Made by a program: the position numbers and the translations under genes
The notes under the pieces: generated by a model
What the model was told of the DNA's origin: nothing
Seen by the model: only the letters and a program-made list of their open reading frames with translations
Database searches by the model: none
Part shown: positions 56,859 to 64,000 of the stretch, one piece after another
How positions within the stretch are numbered: the stretch's first letter is position 1
Layout: each line of letters starts with the position of its first letter
Assembly: GCF_002776525.5 (NCBI RefSeq)
Contig: NC_045436.1
Span: forward strand, 163,694,756-163,758,755
Length of the DNA: 64,000 bases
From: Piliocolobus tephrosceles
Taxonomy: Eukaryota > Chordata > Mammalia > Primates > Cercopithecidae
Direction: 5' to 3'

Positions 56859-57504
56859 AGTGCATTGGTCCTGAAGAGGGAATCCAGGCAGAGCAGCAAT
56901 TTCCGCTCCCTTTATTCATATCCATATTAAACAAAGTGTGCTTTATTAAATTGTTCTCAAAAATGAATTTTCTATTAAAGTTCGGAAGACACATATCCAA
57001 GGGAACCGTACTGCTTATTATCATGCTAAAAGTTCTGCTAAGACCTACCAAAAACGAAACTTCCCTAACTAAGTGTTCCCCACCTTATTTCATCATACAA
57101 AACTGTTTTGGCATATAACATCAAGTAACAATATGCAGAATTAGATTCTATAAAGCATTCTTTAGAAAATGCTGATTTAGAAATACATTACTGGGGTGAT
57201 TTGCTGTTTGATAGTATCAGTGCTTAGAAATGATCTTATCATTTCAATCAGTCTTGAGAATGAAATATTAGGCATATATCTAACCCCTACCCCCCACCCC
57301 ACTCCACCCACACACACGTTTCTAATTCTCCTGGGCCATTTCATGAGTTGGATGATGGACTAGTGGAAACCAGATTAAAGAGAACTCTGCATTCAAATTT
57401 AGATTATCTTTGCCGTGTACAAACTTATTTATTCATTCATGTATTCTTTTGTTTATTAAACCATTCATTTATTAGAAAAGCCATTCATTGTGTGTGTGAA
57501 CATC

Positions 57505-57640
57505 TGCTGTGGAAGCTAGAATGTAAGATCCATGAAAGCAGGATCCTTTTCTATCTCTTTCACTGTTTCTGCCATCACTGACAAGTACAGTATTCAGCCT
57601 TACAAAAAAATTTACTCAATAAACGAATGCTTAGTGAATG
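57505..57640 (+). mobile_element. L2 3' end
   Basis: Sense L2: 'ctagaatgtaagatccatgaaagcaggatcc', 'actgtttctgccatcactg', ending 'ctcaataaacgaatgcttagtgaatg'. Confidence 0.8.
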
Positions 57641-57730
57641 TAGTAAGACACTGTGCTAGGCCCTGGGAATATGATGAAAACATAGACTGTGGCTCCTGCC
57701 CTGGAAGGGCTCATATCTAGTAAGAACCTT
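57641..57730 (-). mobile_element. L2 3' fragment, antisense to its neighbour
   Basis: 'gacactgtgctaggccctgggaatatgatga', then 'ctcctgccctggaagggctcatatctagta', the reverse of L2 3' sequence. It abuts a sense L2 tail to tail. Confidence 0.7.
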
Positions 57731-59146
57731 CACATGAATGAAAGATTTAGGATGGAACTTACTATGGGAATCGTTTCAAAAATATTATCTATGATAGTTC
57801 AGAAGATTTCACATAGATCATATAGATACAATATAAAGTAGGTAATTTTCTTCACATGCATATGTAATACTCCAGAATTTAGGATAGTGGTCATCCTTAG
57901 TAGTTGTTATTTTGATATCCTTTTTTTAGTGCTACTGCAAGATGGGAAGGAGAGAGAGGTGGGTGATAAGACTTGGCATCAGCAGTAGGAAGGTGGCAAA
58001 GTCATTATGTTTGATGCTGATCTACGTTGTATATAATCCTTTGAACATGTAGCGAAGTGTGCTGGGAGAATGTAGGGAGAGGGAATTATAAGATTTGGAA
58101 TCGGGCTCAACTATAGGTGGGTAATGAAACTCTCACTCTGTTTTTCGACCCTCTGGCTAGTGCTAGGGCCAAACCATGCTAGCACGTGTGCCTAACACAG
58201 TGTCTTCTCCCAAACTGCTGGTCTCATCTCCTCCACTCTCTGGCTCTTCTTGAAGAGGTCTGTCCCTCCCCAGTGCTGCTAAACTCTTCAAAGCCAACAG
58301 TATCCGGTTTTGGGTTGTCAGCAGCCAGTATGTTCAAAGACAGATGGCTTCAGATTCTAAGGGAATGAACACCTGTAGTATGGTCAAAGCCAGGAAATAT
58401 TCAAAGGTAAAAATGAGAAGATGGTTTGGCAGTAGGTCCTTGTATGTGAAGAAATGAAATTAAATAATGGTAATTATGTTTGCTTTGTTCTGACATTGTC
58501 TGCATGTTCTTTGATAAAAATTTATGCTGTGTTAGAAACCCAAAATCTAAGTTGCAGATCTCCTTTGCTATTTCTGTTTTACACTAGATCATGACTTATT
58601 TTTCATACCATTTGATATTATCTCTCCTCTCCAATCCATATGAATATTCATGATAAATTTGAAAATATGAAGTAAAAGGTCAGCAAAGTGTATATCTTTC
58701 AGTTTCATTTTTTATACTGCTTTAATACATTGAAAACTTTTTTAATTGAGAAAACTCATTATTTTTGTCCTGTTTTTATTGATCAGTAAGTAATAAAGCT
58801 AATAAACCTACAGCACTATGATAGCTTCTTTCCCTAGAACAGACTTAAATTCTTTCACACAGTTGGCTACTTCTTTACTTTCCTCTAAGTCTTAAACCTC
58901 CCAATAGAACCTTTGAATTGTGAAGATTGCTTTGAGTCCTTCCACGCTTTTGAATGCATTTAAAAATTTCGTCTCAGTATAAAGCAGCTACATTTTCTTC
59001 ACAATGGAAGTAAAACAATAAAAGAGAATGTGGATAAATATCCAAAGAACTGTTGTTGCCTGGGCACATATAAGAACATTCAGCTAACAGAGCTGTTTTC
59101 AACATAACACAATTTTGTCTTGGGCTGAAAATTTGTTTTGACTTAC
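57731..59146. other. Repeat-poor unique-looking sequence
   Basis: No repeat or open frame of interest recognised. On the minus strand it is the sequence downstream of the candidate exon at 59147-59287. Confidence 0.45.
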
Positions 59147-59287
59147 ATTTGCCAAAGGCTTTGTCTCCATAAGCTTTCTCAGTTCCTCCAGCCAGTGGAC
59201 AGTTAAATCCAAAAACCTGACACCCTCGTTCACTCTCCTTAAGTCCCTGGCCAGTTCTATAATCTTCTGCCTATAAACAAGCTCTAC
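59147..59287 (-). CDS. Candidate internal coding exon (47 codons), gene unknown
   Basis: On the minus strand the order is TGCTGAT (branch-point-like), a 13-base T run, AAG, then 141 bases, then GTAAGTC. This is a consensus acceptor and donor, and the enclosed 141 bases are 47 whole codons with no stop, so the exon would be phase 0 at both ends. The peptide is charged and leucine-rich (for example IIELARDLRRVNEGVRFLDL and HWLEELRKLME), as expected of an alpha-helical or coiled-coil segment. It matches no transposable element protein I know. I do not recognise the gene, and no neighbouring exon is evident, which would fit a long intron on each side. It could also be an exon relic or chance. Confidence 0.45.
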
Positions 59288-60089
59288 CTTAAAAAAAAAA
59301 AAATCAGCAAAACAAGAATTCTGCAGCCATTTAAAAAATCTAGACACTCAATTTTTCTTCTCAACATTAGACATCATTTTGCTCCAGTAAGTCTGTGGAA
59401 ATGACAGTTGTCAGCAGGTATCCTTCCTCCTTTGGCCCTAGTTCATCTCCCACTGAAAAGGTAGTTTCAAAGGCCAATCTGCTCTTTTCCTCCATCCTTT
59501 CACTCCATGTATGGTTTTCCAGGTCATAACCAAAGGAAAAATGAACAAAGATGACTTAATTTCTCCTTTTCTCTTTCCTACCAATCATTTAAGAACCAAG
59601 TGCCTTCTGATCAGAAAACAGTTGCTTAATTGACAAAGTGGAATTTCTAAACACTTTTCTCAGTGTGTCTGACTAAAGCATATTACTTTCTTTCCTAATC
59701 AATAGTTAATTAAAACCATGAGTCATCTCGTTGAAATGATAGATGCCCTGAAGTTTTAGAGCATCTTCAAAACTGATTGTCAAAGTTACCTTTTCCTAAA
59801 ATAAACGGAACAATTCTCAATGTATTTTTAACCAGCGGGACAATTTTTAAACAGTACTAGGTTACCTCACAGACCCATAGCTATGTATCTTTAAATACAT
59901 TTGTAAAAGAATGTGGTGGGAAGAATGAAACCATTATGGATTTTAAAATACTTAGAGGAGTTTTACTAAATAAGATAATATTGAATAAGCAAAATACAAT
60001 AAAATCAGGTCTATTCAATCTGAAAATGATCCCCGGGCAAGCCTGCAGTTTCAATACTCTTATAGCATTGAGTTTCCTCCTTCAGTGAA
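59288..60089. other. No feature recognised
   Basis: Unique-looking, AT-rich. On the minus strand this would be intron upstream of the candidate exon. Confidence 0.4.
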
Positions 60090-60330
60090 GCAGCCAGTAC
60101 AGATAAAGGGCACTGACTTTGAAACCCATCAACTTTGGTTCTGATATGGACTCTGCTGTTTTTAGCTGTGTGATCTTAGATACGTTACTCAATCTCTCTG
60201 TGCCTTTTCTGTAAAAACAAGGATACTTGTATCACCTACTTTGTAGAGTTACTGTGAGCCTTATCTATGTAAACACACAATGCACTAAGAACCATGCTTG
60301 GCACATGCTGAGCAGTCTGCATGTGTCCCT
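60090..60330 (+). mobile_element. MIR SINE, nearly complete
   Basis: Sense MIR in order: 'gataaagggcactgactttgaaacc', 'ctgctgtttttagctgtgtgatcttagatacgttactcaatctctctgtgcc', 'tagagttactgtgagcctta', 'gaaccatgcttggcacatgctgagca'. Confidence 0.85.
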
Positions 60331-61009
60331 CTAACTGTTATTAAACTTAATTTAGAAGTGTGTAACAGTCAGTTAGGAGAAGGGAACATCCTGTAATTAA
60401 AATCTAGTAAGTCAGCTTTGAATTTTAGTCAATATTAATTATTTGCTTTCTTTATTTCATTTTCTTTCTTGGATTTTAGAGGAAAAGCACGTCATGCCCT
60501 CGAAGCTGGGGATGGGGTGGTGTCAGGGCAGGGAAGAACTTTTTGTGGTGCCCCTGTTTCCTCCTGTCTAAATTTTAGACGAGGCTTAGTTTAAGCTCAT
60601 AACTCCCAGGGGAGTCCTGGGCCATAGCTAAAGCAAGATTGCTATTTACAGGGTGACCTAGGATGATCCTTAGTCTCTGTGGATTTTAAGAGCCAGGAAA
60701 GTCTAGATCTGCTTTCATATAAGAGAAGCAGGGGGTGCCAGATCAGAATCCCTGTAAAAGTATGTGTTCCTGTTCTCCTTTTCTCATTATATACTTTCAA
60801 TGCCCAATCTCTAAAGCTGGGTCACATGGTTTATATTTGGAGGGTTTTCGCAAGATTTTATTTTTAAAAGAATCAGCGACTGAAAACCTTCAAAAACAAC
60901 TTGTCTATGTGATAGATTTGGACAAATTAATGCAACCAGACTTTGATGGCAATGGTTTCTGATCTCTTGCATACGATTATGATGATGGTGGTGGTAGTGT
61001 GGCGATGAC
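60331..61009. other. No feature recognised
   Basis: Overlapping short frames at 60679-60962 carry no recognisable domain. Confidence 0.4.
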
Positions 61010-61200
61010 ACTAACACTCAATTTATTGAGCATCTACTGCTGTTGGTTAGACACTCTACTAGGTGTTCAAACATGTTAATTGTTTAGTCTTTCCAATAAC
61101 CCTGTGAGGTATTACTCCAATTCTATAGATAAGAAAAATGAAATTCAAAAGTTAAATAGCTTCCACGAGGTGGCTCAACTAATGGGTGTGTCCACCTGCC
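61010..61200 (-). mobile_element. MIR SINE
   Basis: Antisense MIR: 'tttattgagcatctactgctg', 'ctttccaataaccctgtgaggtattactccaattctatagataag', 'taaatagcttccacgaggtggctcaacta'. Confidence 0.8.
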
Positions 61201-62154
61201 ACCAAAGCCCAAGCTCCCCCTCCTAACAGCCTCACCTTGTCATCCATCAACTATCAATTTACAGACTTCTGTTTAGTCAAAGTGCCTTCACCCCTTACAA
61301 AACCAAGATGCCTCTCTGCCCCCTTTATGTGCCTTTCTTTACTGCTTGATAGTAAATTCAAGTTTCTATAAATTGCCTTTGTTGATGCCAAGATATTAGG
61401 TTATTTGATGTTGTTATTCTAATTTATGCCCTTTCAAGATGCAGGCACAGGGGAGGAAAAAAAAGACCTTGCAAAGCTCATGCATTTTCAGATGAGTTTA
61501 TAAATAGAAGCGACATCATCCACTCTTTTGAAATAGAGAGACATCAGGAGAGAGGCCATTTTCAGGCCTCTCTTACCTTGACCAGGTCACTTATTGTGTC
61601 CTCATTGATGACTGAAAGAAATTGATCCCCCCTGTCCTTTGAAGGTTTACTGTGTGATGTTTGTTACAGAAAGAAGGATCAGAATTCTCTTAGCCTCTGC
61701 TCATTCATCTCCTTTTAGTAGCTCGATAAAGCCACATAATCAGCTTGAAAGAAGACAGTGGAATGAATTTAGCCTAGTTTTATTTGATTCAACAAATATA
61801 AGCAAATGATTAGTCAGGCTTTTAGTGTAACATACAGCAGAACACATTTACAGCATTGGGTCATATTTAACTCAATAGCAGTGATAACAGTAATTCAGTG
61901 TCTTCTTACACTGAGTCATGCAATAAGGGGTGTAACTCTATATGTAAGATGTACACTTAAAAACTAGCAATCATTAAATCCCAACTACTTTTTTAAAAGT
62001 CAAAACAAGTCATTTTCTAATAGCATTTTCTGGCTGTTTCCCCATCTGAAATTTCTGTAGTGTGTATTTTTCATCCCTTCTCATGTGAGGTTATATTCTA
62101 GGGGTTGATGGTAACTAATTTTTCAGATTCTTTCAGATTAAAATTAATAGAACA
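61201..62154. other. No feature recognised
   Basis: Unique-looking sequence. Confidence 0.4.
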
Positions 62155-62330
62155 GTGGTAGCAGAAATAGCAAGAGATTTACAGGCAAATACACATGGAT
62201 TGGAATCCTAGTCCTACCTCTTTCTTTATCACTAAAAAATGTAGACACAAGAATCTCAAACTGTGTGGTTATTGCAAGAGTTAAATGAGATGGGATATGT
62301 CAGAGTCTAGATTGGTGTTTGACTTACGGT
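62155..62330 (+). mobile_element. MIR fragment
   Basis: Sense MIR: 'tggattggaatcctagtcctacctctttctt', 'gaatctcaaactgtgtggttattgcaagagttaaatgag'. Confidence 0.65.
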
Positions 62331-62689
62331 GTTTGATATAGGTGATCTGTCATTTCCTCATCACTGCCCATCTGTGCTTATTCTGAAGAAGACCTGAATT
62401 TCATAGACAGGTGACAGAACAGGTTTCAAAGTCAGAACCAAGCTTTCAAGTTCCGTGCCCACTGTTTATTTGGTTGTTTATTTTATTCAGCCTAGCACAA
62501 GCTTTTATCCATTTTGCATTTTTAAATTTCTTATTTATAAATTATTGATAATAGCACCTATTTCCTAAGGTTGTTTTTCATGACATAATGCATATTAGAT
62601 GTCTAGCACAGGAGAAGCACCTAATATATGTTTGTTATTAACATTATTAACAGGAAAGATGTCACTCAAAATGGCTCTACCTTTTAATA
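62331..62689. other. No feature firmly recognised
   Basis: A TTATTTATAAATTATTGATA stretch at 62530 and following could be a MIR/L2 tail, but this is not supportable. Confidence 0.35.
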
Positions 62690-62935
62690 ATAACAAATAA
62701 TAAGATCTTACGTGACATGTGCTATTCTAAGAACTTTTATTTGCATCAGATCATAGGGTTCCCTTAACAGCTTGATGAGGCAGGTATTATTATTTATAAA
62801 CATCCCCATTTTTAAGATGAAAAAATTGAGACCAAAAGTAACGAATCTTTCAAAGGTGCAAAGACAGAAAATGACAGAGCTGTTATTTGAATTCTAGCTG
62901 TCAAGTTTCAGAGTTCATATTCGTAATCATTTTCT
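62690..62935 (-). mobile_element. MIR SINE
   Basis: Antisense MIR: 'gacatgtgctattctaagaactttta', 'cttgatgaggcaggtattattatttataaacatccccatttttaagatga', 'gacagagctgttatttgaattctag'. Confidence 0.8.
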
Positions 62936-63524
62936 ATATCTGCCTCATATTTTATTTCACAAGAGCTCATTGAGGTAGGTAGGGCATCTGCCATTGTTTC
63001 TTACTTTGTAATGAAGAAATTGAGGGTCTAAAGGGCCAGGCTTAAGAGCAAAGCTTCTTCTCTCAATCCATTAAACAAAAGAGCTAAATCTTCCTTTAGG
63101 AGTCACAGAAGGGAACTCCTGAGCACTTATTTTCTATGTATATGGGGAATAGTGGAGAAGAAATTGCATTAAAATCTCATGTCTTATCTTACAAATTCAT
63201 CTAGTTTAGCTTTTTACTCCATAATGGAACCGTTTGTTTGAAAAATTATATTTAAAATTTCTTAGCACTGAATGCAATGGATGCACCAACAAGATGTGCC
63301 ATGTTTTTCCTTGGATTCATGGTCCCTTTGGCAAACAATGCCTATCAATGTTTGAGAACTTGACCTTAACTATAATTCTAGCAATGCTAACTCATAAAGA
63401 TGCTTGGGAATCAGTGGAGTTTATTTGACATAATACCATAATTTGGGATCTCCTTTTATACAGTGAAGATGTTACCTAATGGTATTGAGACAACGAAGTA
63501 TAAAGAAGTCCCTGGAGAACCTCC
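62936..63524. other. No feature firmly recognised
   Basis: A short antisense MIR core may lie near 62985-63060 (GTAATGAAGAAATTGAGGGT). Confidence 0.35.
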
Positions 63525-63825
63525 AATCATCCTGTGCGTTGGGAGGAGTATGCACTGGAGTGGAGCCATGGAAGTTCACACTGTGTGCGCCAGGGAGGAG
63601 CCCGGCGTCTCCTGTTCCGGGGTGGTAACCTGGGGTTCTATTCCCCTTCACCATCCACCTTTCAAGTCTTGTATTTCTGTCTCCTATTGGTAGAACTTCC
63701 GATGCATCCATAAACCTAGCCATAGAAGGGCCTGAAATATATTGTTTTGAACTTTTCACCTCATCCAGTACAGGGTGGGAGGAAGAGGAAAAATGGTTGC
63801 TACAACTTAATATATAATATCTCAC
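63525..63825. other. Unclassified GC-richer segment, possibly an old repeat
   Basis: Locally GC-rich (63530-63660). Both strands are open here: 76 codons plus (63463-63693) and 117 codons minus (63472-63825, the longest minus-strand frame outside known repeats in this half). The order CTTGTATTTCTGTCTCCTATTGG-like, then 'ccagtacagggtgggaggaaga' recalls a dispersed LTR-like repeat, but I cannot name it. No domain is recognisable in either frame. Confidence 0.35.
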
Positions 63826-64000
63826 TCAGAGAATATACAAAATCCCTTTACACAAAGGAATTATCTCCTGTGAATCAGGCACAGAGTACAGGGGACATTA
63901 AGATGAATGACATGAGGGCCCTGCCTTCAGGCTGTTCCTTTTATCAACACAAGAAAAGATGATTTGAAAGAACATTGTGCTAAATCACAGTAGAAATTTA

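Overview
The window is primate nuclear DNA, almost certainly human or a close relative. Alu SINEs, L1PA-type LINE-1 copies and solo MST/THE1 (MaLR) LTRs lie on a background of older MIR, L2, L1M, MLT1, MLT2 and Tigger copies. The DNA is AT-rich and has no CpG island, no tRNA or rRNA, no operon-like layout and no complete protein gene. It reads as intergenic or deep intronic sequence.

Layout. 1-3645: an L1 3' end beside an old L1 that was later split by two MaLR LTRs and an L1 scrap. 4135-4533: a solo MST-type LTR with perfect 5-bp target duplications. 4534-15113: about 4.6 kb of unclassified older sequence, split by an L1PA (5515-10261, full length at its 5' end but internally deleted, 13-bp target duplication) and by a Tigger-type DNA transposon (11789-13021); it also contains a ~148-bp inverted repeat. 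15114-15458: another solo LTR. 15459-20004: MIR, L2, old L1 and one Alu. 20005-20685: a probable 3' fragment of a retroposed mRNA on the minus strand. 20690-26459: a second, nearly full-length L1PA in the same orientation as the first. 26883-27202: a GT-rich minisatellite. 27476-32616: one long ancient L1M/HAL1-like element on the minus strand, carrying two Alus and a U6 snRNA copy fused to an L1 3' end.

32.6-47 kb: unique sequence with Alu, L2, MIR, an old L1, MER30, a TATC microsatellite, a three-unit Alu and a cluster of MLT1/MLT2 LTRs. 47-51.5 kb and 57.7-60.1 kb are poor in recognisable repeats. The best candidate for host coding sequence is a 141-bp minus-strand segment at 59147-59287: 47 open codons between a consensus splice acceptor and a consensus donor.

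No genes here work together as a pathway. The LINE-1 ORFs are all broken by stops, frameshifts or deletions. I found no new multi-gene system. The items most worth a second look are the candidate exon, the U6-L1 chimera, the retrocopy-like segment, the inverted repeat and the unclassified block around it. Subfamily names come from pattern recognition without a database, and repeat edges without a stated target duplication are approximate to some tens of bases.
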